Below, in pieces: positions 48,942-56,750 of a DNA stretch of 64,000 nucleotides. The translations under genes were made by a program, and so were the position numbers. Numbering within the stretch: the stretch's first letter is position 1; each line of letters begins with the position of its first letter. Origin of the DNA: Thermococcus pacificus. GTDB lineage: Archaea; Methanobacteriota_B; Thermococci; Thermococcales; Thermococcaceae. Under the pieces are notes generated by a model. The model was not told the origin of the DNA. It saw only the letters and a list, made by a program, of their open reading frames with translations, and did not search any database. The stretch is from positions 496,001 through 560,000 of the forward strand of contig NZ_CP015102.1 of the NCBI RefSeq assembly GCF_002214485.1. Reading direction: 5' to 3'.

Positions 48942-49743
48942 ACTTTACATCGCTTTTTCGTTCCTCTTCACGGTGCTACTCTTCGCCCTCTTTAGAACCC
49001 CCTTCCTTCTCTACTTCGGGCTGGTCTACTCTCTCGTCCTTTACTTGAGGCGCTTCGCGCTCGTTCCCAGGGCCTTTAAGTTCGATGTCGGTGTCATTTT
49101 GGGGATTGCTTTGATGGCAATATCTCCCGTTTTTTTGGTGGTTCGTTTCGGAGAATACACCAGTCCTTCCACATTCCATGCCCTCTTCCTGCTGGGGTTG
49201 TTCTCCGTGTTCTTTGAGGTCAGGGATGGTTTTCTTCCACTCATCCCCCTTGCTGAGGCTATGATTGCACTAATAGCGAAGACAGACACCTTTGAAGTAG
49301 CGGTTAACTGGCTCACCCATCTCTTCATGGACATCACTTCCTACCTCGTCCGCGGATTGATAGACATCTTCAACCTTCCCATTGCGATGAAGGGGAACGT
49401 CGCCGTCGTAAGGAACAGTATGGTGATCATCGGTTCCGGCTGCTCCGGGCTGGACGCTTTTATCCTCTACATTCTCGCGGCTCTGCTGCTCATATACCTG
49501 AGGAAATCCAGCAGAAGGGAGGCCGCCCTGCTGCTCGTCGGCGCCCTCGGGATAATCCCCCTGAACGCGGTGAGGATATTCACCCTTCTGGTTATTGGAT
49601 ACCACAGCGGCATATCCTTCCTAGAACTGTTCCACTCCCACCTTGGAGACCTGATGTTCGTTGCCTACGTTTTCCTATACTGGTGGGCCGTGCTCAGGTG
49701 GAAGAAACAGGTAAAAGGGGAAGAAAAGCTCACTGCCTCCTGA
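48928..49743 (+). CDS. Archaeosortase/exosortase family transpeptidase
   Basis: About 272 residues and eight membrane helices. The catalytic triad of the family is visible: Cys172 in IIGSGCSGLDAFILY, Arg216 in PLNAVRIFTLLVIG and His236 or His238 in FHSHLGDLMFVAY. Archaeosortases cleave C-terminal sorting signals of exported proteins and attach them to membrane lipid. The TTG start at 48928 is chosen because GGAGGTG lies before it; an upstream TTG at 48904 has no such site. It is the last gene of the MoxR operon and converges with a gene whose product has a matching C-terminal signal. Subfamily not assigned. Confidence 0.87.
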   Translation: MRRSELYIAFSFLFTVLLFALFRTPFLLYFGLVYSLVLYLRRFALVPRAFKFDVGVILGIALMAISPVFLVVRFGEYTSPSTFHALFLLGLFSVFFEVRDGFLPLIPLAEAMIALIAKTDTFEVAVNWLTHLFMDITSYLVRGLIDIFNLPIAMKGNVAVVRNSMVIIGSGCSGLDAFILYILAALLLIYLRKSSRREAALLLVGALGIIPLNAVRIFTLLVIGYHSGISFLELFHSHLGDLMFVAYVFLYWWAVLRWKKQVKGEEKLTAS

Positions 49744-50644
49744 AGAACCAGAAGGCACCGAGGGCAAGCAGGATCGCTACCGCGCCCATTGCGATGCTGT
49801 CGCTGAAGAAGGGAACCTGGGTAATGTCAGCATACTGGAAATTGCTCAATGTGTTCGAACCACTAGAGAGAGGATCCATAGCATCCTCTACTTGGACTGA
49901 GCCACTGTTGGCGGTTTGGAGCACTGTCAGAAAATCCATATAAAATCCAAACTGCTGATCACTTAAGCCTAAAGCCCCCTTTGGTATTTTCAGCTCGATG
50001 CCACCGCCGGTAGTAGTATCTCCAGTATAAATGCCGATTGAATAGTCGCCATACACCAAATTATTGCTGTCGTCATACAACACATTATCGCCATAGATAT
50101 CTAGAACATCAACGCCAGCCGGATTATCATATGTCCCCCCCGTACTGAACTGGTTAAGGTCAACTCTGATGAGATAATCCCAGGCGTAGGGATCACTATC
50201 ACTCACTTTTACATCGGCGCCCCATAACACCTGGCCGCCGAAGGTCTTATTTCCACCATCCGTAGAATCGATAATAATTGCAACCGCCGGAATATTCTGC
50301 GCGTTCGGGTTTTTTCCTCCGAGAGTTAGCTGACCGGTGAATTTTATGTAAAAATACACATAACTTGAGTTGGCTGTTACCCTAATATACTTAACATCTG
50401 CAGCATCTACAGAGTCTATAGCATCTCCGGATGTATCCATCCATATATATTGTAGATGTTGAGAATCTAGTCCTTTCTCCTGTAGGGAAGATGGTGTGTT
50501 CCATGAGTTGGGATCTAGGAGTAAAAGATCTAAGGATCCCCAGTCGCTATCGTTCCCATCTATTGTGGGGGTAAATGCACTCACCATTCCCATCATTCCG
50601 CCTAGCACAAGCAATCCCATCAGCAATGCAAACATCCTCTTCAT
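49730..50644 (-). CDS. Secreted protein with sortase-type C-terminal signal, probable archaeosortase substrate
   Basis: A 304-residue exported protein. Signal peptide MKRMFALLMGLLVLGGMMGMV; then a domain starting TPTIDGNDSDWGSLDLLLLD that resembles DOMON/CBM9-type beta-sandwiches; then a tripartite C-terminus: VPFFSD motif, hydrophobic helix SIAMGAVAILLALGAFW and basic FFRRQ. That layout is the hallmark of exosortase/archaeosortase targets. The stop overlaps the convergent archaeosortase gene by 14 bases. Low basic content and many Asp/Asn/Gly residues fit an extracellular role. Contains one or two N-glycosylation sequons. It differs from the CGP-type tail of the amylopullulanase. Confidence 0.8.
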   Translation of the reverse strand: MKRMFALLMGLLVLGGMMGMVSAFTPTIDGNDSDWGSLDLLLLDPNSWNTPSSLQEKGLDSQHLQYIWMDTSGDAIDSVDAADVKYIRVTANSSYVYFYIKFTGQLTLGGKNPNAQNIPAVAIIIDSTDGGNKTFGGQVLWGADVKVSDSDPYAWDYLIRVDLNQFSTGGTYDNPAGVDVLDIYGDNVLYDDSNNLVYGDYSIGIYTGDTTTGGGIELKIPKGALGLSDQQFGFYMDFLTVLQTANSGSVQVEDAMDPLSSGSNTLSNFQYADITQVPFFSDSIAMGAVAILLALGAFWFFRRQ

Positions 50645-50800
50645 GGAGCCTCCCCCCTTTATGAGTGTTGGCTATGTACTATTGTTAATTGCAGGTATAA
50701 AACATTTTGGGCACTTAAAGAAATTCCAAGCTTTAATGTGTGACAGTCATGCTACCAAAAGAAAAGAACATCGCAAAGACATTCAAACAAACGGGAAACC

Positions 50801-50809
50801 GTTTTAAAC
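50801..50809 (+). promoter_or_regulatory. TATA box for the DUF1616 gene
   Basis: GTTTTAAAC is a palindromic TATA-type box ending 31 bases before the ATG at 50840, with the ribosome site GGTGG in between. Confidence 0.5.
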
Positions 50810-50839
50810 CCTCCTCCTTTTTCTGTTTAAGGTGGTGGA

Positions 50840-51841
50840 ATGGGTAACCCCCAAGGTTTTAAAAAGTACTGGGACCTGCTCACGGTCATCGCACTTTCTG
50901 TAGTCCTCGATCTTCTCATAGCGTTCTTTCCCGACAGCCTCGCCCGGAAGGCCCTCGGCCTGGCCTTCGTCCTCTTCTTCCCGGGCTACGTCTTCATAAC
51001 CGCCCTCTTCCCCAACAGGAAGGAGCTCGACAACCTCGAAAGGCTGGCCTTGAGCTTCGGCCTGAGCATTGCGATAGTCCCACTCATAGGCCTCGCCCTG
51101 AACTACACTCCATGGGGCATAAGGCTGATTCCCATACTCATCAGTCTAACCGTATTCAACATCGCCCTCGCGGTCGTCGCAATCTACCGCAGGGCGAGGG
51201 CCTTCGAGCCCTGGATACCGTGGATAACCATTGAGAGGATAAAGAAAGAGCTCGAATGGGAGGAATCGAGCAAACTTGACAAGGCCCTCACCGTCATCCT
51301 GATAATTGCCATCCTGACCTCTATCGGGACTTTGGGCTACGTGATAACCCACCCGAAGCCCGGGGAGAAGTTCACGGAGTTCTACATCCTCGGGCCCGAT
51401 GGGAAGGCCGACAACTACCCGACCGAGCTCAAGGTCAGCCAGAACGGGACCCTTATCATAGGCATAGTGAACCACGAGGGGCGGAACGTCACCTATTACG
51501 TTCAGATATGGCTTGTAAACCTGACGTGGGACAACAGCACGAACACCACAATAATCCACGAGATGTACCCGATTCCAGGCTGGTTCAACGTAACACTGCC
51601 CCACGTTCCGGTGGACATTGAGGGCAACTGGACGCCGCAGTTCGAGGAGAACTACACCTTCAGCATTAACAAACCCGGTAGGTGGCAGGTCTGGTTCCTC
51701 CTCTTTAAGGACGGGCAGCCGGAACTCCCACCCGCGCCGCCGGACGGGAACTACGCCGAAACGGAAGCCAAGAACCTGATCCTCGAGGCGGTAAACGGGA
51801 CGATACAGAGCCTGAAGCTGAACGTGGAGGTTAAACCCTGA
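50840..51841 (+). CDS. DUF1616 membrane protein
   Basis: A 333-residue protein with four N-terminal membrane helices (LDLLIAFFPDSLARKALGL, LVLFFPGYVFITALFP; two more to about residue 110), a cytoplasmic loop, a fifth helix near 150 and an extracellular beta-sandwich C-terminal half with many N-glycosylation sequons (NLT, NVT, NST). This is the architecture of archaeal DUF1616 proteins, which occur near surface-glycan and exosortase-type genes. Function unknown. AAGGTGGTGG precedes the ATG. Confidence 0.85.
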   Translation: MGNPQGFKKYWDLLTVIALSVVLDLLIAFFPDSLARKALGLAFVLFFPGYVFITALFPNRKELDNLERLALSFGLSIAIVPLIGLALNYTPWGIRLIPILISLTVFNIALAVVAIYRRARAFEPWIPWITIERIKKELEWEESSKLDKALTVILIIAILTSIGTLGYVITHPKPGEKFTEFYILGPDGKADNYPTELKVSQNGTLIIGIVNHEGRNVTYYVQIWLVNLTWDNSTNTTIIHEMYPIPGWFNVTLPHVPVDIEGNWTPQFEENYTFSINKPGRWQVWFLLFKDGQPELPPAPPDGNYAETEAKNLILEAVNGTIQSLKLNVEVKP

Positions 51842-52247
51842 GTCCACAACCCTTTTTATTGTTCGACGGATTATATTTTCCATTCTGACCTTCTCCCTGC
51901 CCTAAAGAGCGAAGCTTTCAAGAGAAAGAGATAACTCAAATGAGCCAAAAATTTCAGAAGTCAGTGTCAAATAAATGTTTGACACTGTCTGAGTTGAGGA
52001 TTATTTGCTCCTCATTTCTCTTGCCGTCTTCAGGTGTTGCTCCAGGCAATAGTAGTGAGCGATAGATTTAGCTGCCTAGATGTACTCTGGGAGTGTACCT
52101 GCAGGGGTTGATGGGACTTACCTTACCAAGGACTGTTCTTTTTGCATAATATCATCCATCGTATTGAATATCAAATGCAAATTTTTGCTGTTTAAAATAC
52201 CGTTAGTTTTAATTGCCCTTTCTCAACGTGCCAAATGAGGTGGTGTC
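51842..52247. other. 406-base intergenic region with palindromes, no gene
   Basis: No supported reading frame is seen on either strand. It holds the 10-bp palindrome listed separately, a 7-bp inverted pair TTTGCAT/ATGCAAA (about 52141-52181), and an imperfect palindrome around GTACTCTGGGAGTGTAC (52083-52099). The final 60 bases are AT-rich and should contain the promoter of the following gene (TAGTTTTAAT at about 52204). Confidence 0.5.
51962..51987. repeat. 10-bp perfect inverted repeat
   Basis: CAGTGTCAAA and TTTGACACTG flank a 6-base spacer TAAATG. It is about 120 bases after the DUF1616 stop with no T-run following, so it fits an operator or an RNA stem better than a terminator. Confidence 0.5.
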
Positions 52248-52676
52248 ATGAAAGCGGAACAAATAATACTATACATCCGGGAAGGCCAGGCATCCATTGA
52301 AGTGCTCAGCCCGGGGAAAGCATGGCAGGGAGTCACCGAGCTGGAGCTGCCCCTTGGCCCATTCGTGGCGCTGGTAGCGGAAACGCTCGGCACAGGCCTC
52401 AAGCGCGGGGAAGCAGTCTTCAGGTACACCCGGGCAAAGAACACTCTACGGATGGACCTGAACCGGCTGAAGGTCGAGGTGAGTCCTAAAAGGGCCTTCC
52501 GGCTAAAGCTCCAGAACGGCAGGTATCCGCGGAAATTCCTGGCCGTGCTCGTGGTAGGAACTGGGGACATATACGACTATCTGCCGGGCATCCTTGAAAA
52601 GCGGCGGAAGTACATCAGATTCGAGCTTTCAGCGGACGATGGATCTAGAAGGGTCTACACCCTCAGCATCGCCTGA
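52248..52676 (+). CDS. Hypothetical protein (142 aa)
   Basis: A basic, soluble, beta-rich protein (QIILYIREGQASIEVL, FRLKLQNGRYPRKFLAVLVVG) with no Cys and no signal peptide. GAGGTGGTG precedes the ATG. No family recognised. It and the next two genes form a short run of unrecognised genes between surface-protein and polysaccharide loci. Confidence 0.6.
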   Translation: MKAEQIILYIREGQASIEVLSPGKAWQGVTELELPLGPFVALVAETLGTGLKRGEAVFRYTRAKNTLRMDLNRLKVEVSPKRAFRLKLQNGRYPRKFLAVLVVGTGDIYDYLPGILEKRRKYIRFELSADDGSRRVYTLSIA

Positions 52677-52680
52677 TCCC

Positions 52681-52692
52681 TTTTCTTTTTTT
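52681..52692 (+). terminator. T-run terminator
   Basis: TTTTCTTTTTTT five bases after the stop of the 142-residue gene. Confidence 0.45.
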
Positions 52693-52763
52693 AGTGCTCC
52701 TTTTTGAGGTTTCTTTATATAAAAAAGGAAAAAAATGTGAAGACTGCCAGCTCACAATACCAA

Positions 52764-52959
52764 TGCACCTCCAGATAGGGGTGGCCTGGAGGAGTTAGTG
52801 ACGTGGGGGAGTATCGAATACCGAGTCTGGACTAGGATGAGGCTTTCCTTAGCCCTAGTAATGGCGACGAAGAGCGTTGGGGCGTACTTGACGTCCTCTT
52901 CTCCGCTGCCCTGCGAGTCTTTCTTGAGCCTCGCCCTTGGGTTGACGCTTGCACCTCCA
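52764..52959. other. GC-rich noncoding element bounded by 10-bp direct repeats
   Basis: The word TGCACCTCCA occurs at 52764-52773 and again at 52950-52959. The sequence between is markedly more GC-rich than its flanks and begins with a hairpin (CCTCCAG at 52768, CTGGAGG at 52786). No coding gene is convincing: minus-strand frames are short and rich in Ser/Arg or lack a start. It may be a structured RNA or a small non-autonomous insertion whose repeats are a target duplication. The rest of 52677-53045 is AT-rich with no gene. Confidence 0.4.
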
Positions 52960-52997
52960 TTAAGTTTTGGCAAAATAGAAAGTTAAGCGGGGGCAAT

Positions 52998-53007
52998 TAA
53001 ATATAAC
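52998..53007 (+). promoter_or_regulatory. TATA box for the 134-residue hypothetical gene
   Basis: TAAATATAAC centred about 43 bases before the ATG at 53046. Confidence 0.45.
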
Positions 53008-53045
53008 TCCTAAAATCATCAAAATTAAGAAAAACCTACAATTAG

Positions 53046-53450
53046 ATGCAATATAAACAAAAAATTGTCTCTAAAAGAGCATCGGCGAAAGATTTAACTC
53101 ATGTGCAGAGAGGCCCAACCGGGTGGCTCGTTCTGAAGTACTTTCCGGAGGACGTTGTGGTTGAGGTTCTGAGCCTTGCAAGGTTCGCACTCGACCTCGA
53201 ATTGGCAGTAGAGACCAGAAAAGCGTTCTTTGTACTCAAAAACGGCAAGATCGCGGGTGTCATAATATTCCTGTCAAAAAAGCCACCGAAGGAGGACAGG
53301 AAGTTCATGGCCGGGCTTGAGGAAAAGCTCGGGGTTCCAGTTTATGCAGTCTTCACGAAGAGCAGCAAGTACATTGCTATTGACAGCGAGGGTGAAGAAA
53401 TACCTTTGGAGCAGGAAGAGCTTGGGGCCTTCGTGGATCTTGTGTTCTGA
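53046..53450 (+). CDS. Hypothetical protein (134 aa)
   Basis: A small alpha/beta protein: LTHVQRGPTGWLVLKYFP, a helix ALDLELAVETRKAFF, strand GKIAGVIIFLSKK, and a C-terminal acidic end. The layout resembles the restriction-endonuclease-like or DUF-type folds but no catalytic motif is clear. The first 15 codons are AT-rich and the start has no ribosome site, so the true start is uncertain. A T-run follows the stop. Confidence 0.5.
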   Translation: MQYKQKIVSKRASAKDLTHVQRGPTGWLVLKYFPEDVVVEVLSLARFALDLELAVETRKAFFVLKNGKIAGVIIFLSKKPPKEDRKFMAGLEEKLGVPVYAVFTKSSKYIAIDSEGEEIPLEQEELGAFVDLVF

Positions 53451-53466
53451 TTTTTATCTTTTTCTT
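53451..53466 (+). terminator. T-run terminator
   Basis: TTTTTATCTTTTTCTT immediately follows the stop codon. Confidence 0.45.
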
Positions 53467-53607
53467 CCGAAAGCCTCGCAGTTTGGGGAGGAAGTCAGAG
53501 TTTGAATTCTGCATGAGAGGACTCACCGGCTGTCCCGGGCAGGCAGAGAAGCTTTTTTTCGCGGTCTGGCTTCTTAAGAAATAAAAAACAGAAGGGCCAA
53601 AGAGGTG

Positions 53608-54252
53608 TCAGAGTGCTGCCTCCTTCACCCCGCTGATAGAGGTTTCGGCCCAGTGGAAGAAGGGTTCTGTTCCCCTGAGTGTGATGTAACTGCCGTCTAC
53701 AAGACGTACCCTGCCACCTGCCCTGAGGTTCTTGCGGGCGTTCATCAGGTTGTAGACTAGCCCGGAGAACTCTTCTAAGCTTATGAGCTTCCTGGACAGG
53801 GCCTCCTCGAAGAGAGTCGCAAGGTTCAGGCATTTCATTTCCGCGTATGCTCTGACTATTCTTCGCATGTTGTAAAACGACGTCTCCCCCCACGGGCCAG
53901 GGTTTTTGCGGTTTGCATTCAGGACGTGTTGAGTGATGATGGAAATATGCTCGAGAACTTCCTCGTCGGACAGCTCGAGAGTGTGGTGGTGCCGCCGTAT
54001 TTTCTTGATTAATGACAGAATCGTCTCCGCCTCCTCTGCGGAGAGCATCTTTCCACGCCTTATCTTCCGCATGGCCTTCCGCTCTTTCCTGGATATCTGG
54101 TGGAGTATATCGTCCGGGATGTAAACGTGATGACCATCGAAGATTTCGGGGAACTGCCTGTAGTAGTCCGCCTCTAATGGATTGCTCCGGGCGGTGTACT
54201 CAACCGTGGAGGGGACCTCGCCCCCAAGGACATGGTTCGTTCTCCTTCTCAT
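53608..54252 (-). CDS. Hypothetical protein (214 aa)
   Basis: A basic, mostly helical protein with a Lys/Arg- and His-rich middle (ISRKERKAMRKIRRGKML, IKKIRRHHHTLEL) and a C-terminal half with RRIVRAYAEMKCLNLATLF and RVRLVDGSYITLRG. Charge suggests nucleic acid binding, but no helix-turn-helix or nuclease motif is evident. The ATG at 54252 is chosen over an upstream GTG. It is divergent from the rml operon, with the GTAC palindrome between. Confidence 0.6.
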   Translation of the reverse strand: MRRRTNHVLGGEVPSTVEYTARSNPLEADYYRQFPEIFDGHHVYIPDDILHQISRKERKAMRKIRRGKMLSAEEAETILSLIKKIRRHHHTLELSDEEVLEHISIITQHVLNANRKNPGPWGETSFYNMRRIVRAYAEMKCLNLATLFEEALSRKLISLEEFSGLVYNLMNARKNLRAGGRVRLVDGSYITLRGTEPFFHWAETSISGVKEAAL

Positions 54253-54366
54253 GTTGCACACCGGGGGGCGAGGGTTAAGACGAAGTATTAAACATAACGG
54301 TTTTTGTGTGCTGGGCCGTGTCGTTATATATTAAGGTATTTCTCGATAAAAATATAACAGTACGAG

Positions 54367-54406
54367 GGTACAAAGGTACATATGGTGTACTGTGTACTTT
54401 TGTACC
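54367..54406. promoter_or_regulatory. Long inverted repeat with clustered GTAC words (candidate operator)
   Basis: GGTACAAAGGTACA at 54367-54380 pairs with TGTACTTTTGTACC at 54393-54406 (13 of 14 matches, 12-base spacer). Including flanks, GTAC occurs six times within about 46 bases (54360-54405). It lies in the divergent region between the 214-residue hypothetical gene and the rml operon. Such arrays usually bind a dimeric or oligomeric regulator. Confidence 0.5.
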
Positions 54407-54577
54407 GTGATTTTTTTGATATGGGAGTTTACCTTAACATTATATATTGAGGATGGGCTTGTTTTTTGGCTGCCCCTTCATACGAATGGGCGAAATAGGG
54501 GTTCAGAGATTTTAGGATCTCGTCGGGACTATGTGGTATTTTCTCTGGAAATCCCACTGATAGGGTTTTACGCTGGT

Positions 54578-54588
54578 AAATATATAAA
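54578..54588 (+). promoter_or_regulatory. Distal TATA box of the rml operon
   Basis: AAATATATAAA is a near-ideal archaeal TATA box; it would start transcription about 60 bases before the rmlA GTG. Confidence 0.5.
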
Positions 54589-54638
54589 TTGGAGAGACAA
54601 TGGCCAAAGATTGCCGTGAAGAGGAGTCTGACGAAATT

Positions 54639-54648
54639 CTTTTATAAC
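54639..54648 (+). promoter_or_regulatory. Proximal TATA box of rmlA
   Basis: CTTTTATAAC is centred about 26 bases before the GTG at 54670 and would give a leaderless rmlA transcript. Confidence 0.45.
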
Positions 54649-54669
54649 TCTAGCAAGATAAAATCCTGG

Positions 54670-55737
54670 GTGTTAGTAATAAAGGCCCTTATACTCTCTG
54701 GTGGTCACGGCACCCGCTTGAGGCCTCTGACTTACTCCCAGCAGAAGCAGCTCATCCCAGTGGCCAACAAGCCGGTGCTCTTCTATGCAATCGAAGACGT
54801 TATCGAGGCCGGAATTCACGAGATTGGAATCATTGTTGGTCCCAACGCCGAGCAGGTAAAGGAAACAGTTCTGAGTAGGGAATGGGACGCAGAAATAGGG
54901 TTCATCTATCAGGACGATCCTAAGGGACTCGCACACGCCATTCTGGTTGCCAGGGACTACCTCGGCGATGATGACTTCGTCATGTACCTCGGTGACAACA
55001 TACTCCGCGAGGGCATAGTAGAACACCTGAAGCACTTCAAAGAAGGAAACTTCGACGCCAGCATACTCCTCCAAGAGGTTCTCAATCCCCAGCAGTTCAG
55101 TGTTGCTGAACTCAGTGAGGATGGGAAGACGATAAAACGCCTCGTTGAGAAGCCCAAAGTCCCGCCGAGCAACCTTGCCTTAGTGGGCATATACTTCTTC
55201 AAACCGATCATCCATGAGGCCGTCAGGAACATAAAACCCTCCTGGAGGAACGAGCTTGAGATAACCGACGCCATCCAGTGGCTCATCGACCATGGCTATC
55301 GTGTGGGCTGGACGAAGGTCACCGGCTGGTGGAAGGACACAGGGAAGCCCGAGGACTTGCTCGATGCGAACAGGCTTATCTTGGACGACATAAAGACCGA
55401 CATCCGGATACACACCAACGCCCGCATCCACGGCAGGGTTGTTATTGAGGAGGGAAGCGAGATAGACAAGAACACGGTAATAAAAGGACCCGTGGTCATC
55501 GGGAAGAACGTTAAAATAAAGAACTCCTACATTGGCCCCTACACGAGCATCGGCGACAACGTTGTTATAGAGAACACGGAAATAGAGGACTCGATAATTC
55601 TAGAGGGAAGCGAGATAAGGAACGCCGGCAGGATCGTGGAGAGCCTTATTGGGAGGGGCGTGAAGATAATAAACGGCACAAGCCATCCGTTCGGCAGAAA
55701 GCTGGTCATCGGTGACAACTCCAGGCTCATACTGTGA
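54670..55737 (+). CDS. rmlA: Glucose-1-phosphate thymidylyltransferase, long form
   Basis: About 355 residues. It makes dTDP-glucose, the first step to dTDP-L-rhamnose. KALILSGGHGTRLRPLTYSQQKQLIPVANKP is the nucleotide-binding signature (given here as separate motifs LSGGHGTRLRPLT and KQLIPVANKP), with YLGDNILREG as the metal-site strand and GWWKDTGKPEDLLDANR near residue 225. The C-terminal third is a hexapeptide-repeat beta-helix, typical of archaeal long RmlA. GTG at 54670 is the best start: it lies at the expected transcription start of the proximal TATA box and just before the conserved strand. Confidence 0.9.
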   Translation: MLVIKALILSGGHGTRLRPLTYSQQKQLIPVANKPVLFYAIEDVIEAGIHEIGIIVGPNAEQVKETVLSREWDAEIGFIYQDDPKGLAHAILVARDYLGDDDFVMYLGDNILREGIVEHLKHFKEGNFDASILLQEVLNPQQFSVAELSEDGKTIKRLVEKPKVPPSNLALVGIYFFKPIIHEAVRNIKPSWRNELEITDAIQWLIDHGYRVGWTKVTGWWKDTGKPEDLLDANRLILDDIKTDIRIHTNARIHGRVVIEEGSEIDKNTVIKGPVVIGKNVKIKNSYIGPYTSIGDNVVIENTEIEDSIILEGSEIRNAGRIVESLIGRGVKIINGTSHPFGRKLVIGDNSRLIL

Positions 55738-55746
55738 GGTGGAAAG

Positions 55747-56748
55747 ATGAGGCTGCTGGTTACAGGCGGGATGGGTTTTATAGGGAGCAACTTCATCCAC
55801 TACGTTCTTGAAAAGCACCCCGACTGGGAAGTGATAAACCTCGACAAGCTTGGCTACGGCTCGAACCCAGCCAACCTTAAAGACATTGAAGACGACCCGC
55901 GCTACACCTTCGTCAGGGGTGACATTGCGGACTTCGAGCTCGTGAGTGAGCTGATTAAGAAGGCGGACGCGGTAGTTAACTTTGCCGCTGAAAGCCACGT
56001 GGACAGGAGTATTTCAAGCCCGGAGCACTTCCTGAGAAGCAACGTCATCGGCACCTACACTATTCTCGAAGCGATACGGAAGGAAAACCCCGAAGTTAGA
56101 CTCGTCCACGTAAGCACCGATGAAGTCTACGGCGACATCCTTGACGGCTCTTTCACCGAGAGGGACGCGCTGATGCCCTCCTCACCTTACTCCGCCACCA
56201 AAGCTGCCAGCGACGTTCTCGTCCTCGGCTGGACGAGAACATACAACTTGAACGCCTCAATAACCAGGTGTACCAACAACTACGGCCCCTACCAGTTCCC
56301 GGAAAAGCTCATCCCGAAGACGATAATAAGGGCCAGCATGGGGCTAAAGATACCGGTCTACGGCACCGGCCAGAACGTCAGGGACTGGCTCTACGTCGAA
56401 GACCATGTGAGGGCGATCGAGGCAGTCCTGCTCAAAGGAGAGCCGAGGGAAATCTACAACATCTCGGCCGGTGAGGAGAGAACTAACCTGGAAGTAGTTA
56501 AGACAGTTCTCAAGCTCATGGGCAAGGATGAGGATCTGATAGAGTTCGTTGAGGACAGGCCGGGCCACGATTTGAGGTATTCGCTCGACTCGTGGAAGAT
56601 AACTAGGGATTTGAAGTGGAGGCCGAGGCACAGCTTCGAGGAAGGTATAGAGAAGACTGTCAAGTGGTACCTCGAAAACGAGTGGTGGTGGAGGCCGCTG
56701 GTGAACGAGAAAGTCCTTCACCCAACGCCCTGGAAGCTGGGGTGGTAA
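55747..56748 (+). CDS. rmlB: dTDP-glucose 4,6-dehydratase
   Basis: A 333-residue short-chain dehydrogenase. GGMGFIGSNFIHYVL binds NAD; AESHVDRSI, VSTDEVYGDI (catalytic Thr-Asp-Glu) and SPYSATKAASDVL (YxxxK) are diagnostic of RmlB; RCTNNYGPYQFPEKLIP and GTGQNVRDWLYVEDH complete the substrate site. It converts dTDP-glucose to dTDP-4-keto-6-deoxyglucose. Located 9 bases after rmlA with GAGGTGG before the ATG. Confidence 0.95.
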   Translation: MRLLVTGGMGFIGSNFIHYVLEKHPDWEVINLDKLGYGSNPANLKDIEDDPRYTFVRGDIADFELVSELIKKADAVVNFAAESHVDRSISSPEHFLRSNVIGTYTILEAIRKENPEVRLVHVSTDEVYGDILDGSFTERDALMPSSPYSATKAASDVLVLGWTRTYNLNASITRCTNNYGPYQFPEKLIPKTIIRASMGLKIPVYGTGQNVRDWLYVEDHVRAIEAVLLKGEPREIYNISAGEERTNLEVVKTVLKLMGKDEDLIEFVEDRPGHDLRYSLDSWKITRDLKWRPRHSFEEGIEKTVKWYLENEWWWRPLVNEKVLHPTPWKLGW

Positions 56749-56750
56749 TA

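Larger units (their letters stand above)
54253..54669. other. 417-base divergent intergenic region upstream of rmlA
   Basis: AT-rich, with a TATATATTAA element near 54325, the GTAC palindrome cluster, and two TATA boxes before rmlA. A 75-codon plus frame beginning at 54392 overlaps the palindrome and has low-complexity AT-driven composition; it is not considered a gene. Confidence 0.5.

Noticed and set aside
52832-52973. Short minus-strand frames in the GC-rich element
   Set aside because: One begins with an ATG beside GGAGGTG but is Ser/Arg-rich and ends after 42 codons; the other has no good start. Treated as noncoding.
54392-54619. 75-codon frame upstream of rmlA
   Set aside because: Starts within the GTAC palindrome and covers the distal promoter; AT-driven hydrophobic composition with no ribosome site.
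54600-54647. 15-codon ATG frame with GGAGAG in front, before rmlA
   Set aside because: Considered as a leader peptide, but the TATA box at 54578 would start transcription at or after its ATG.
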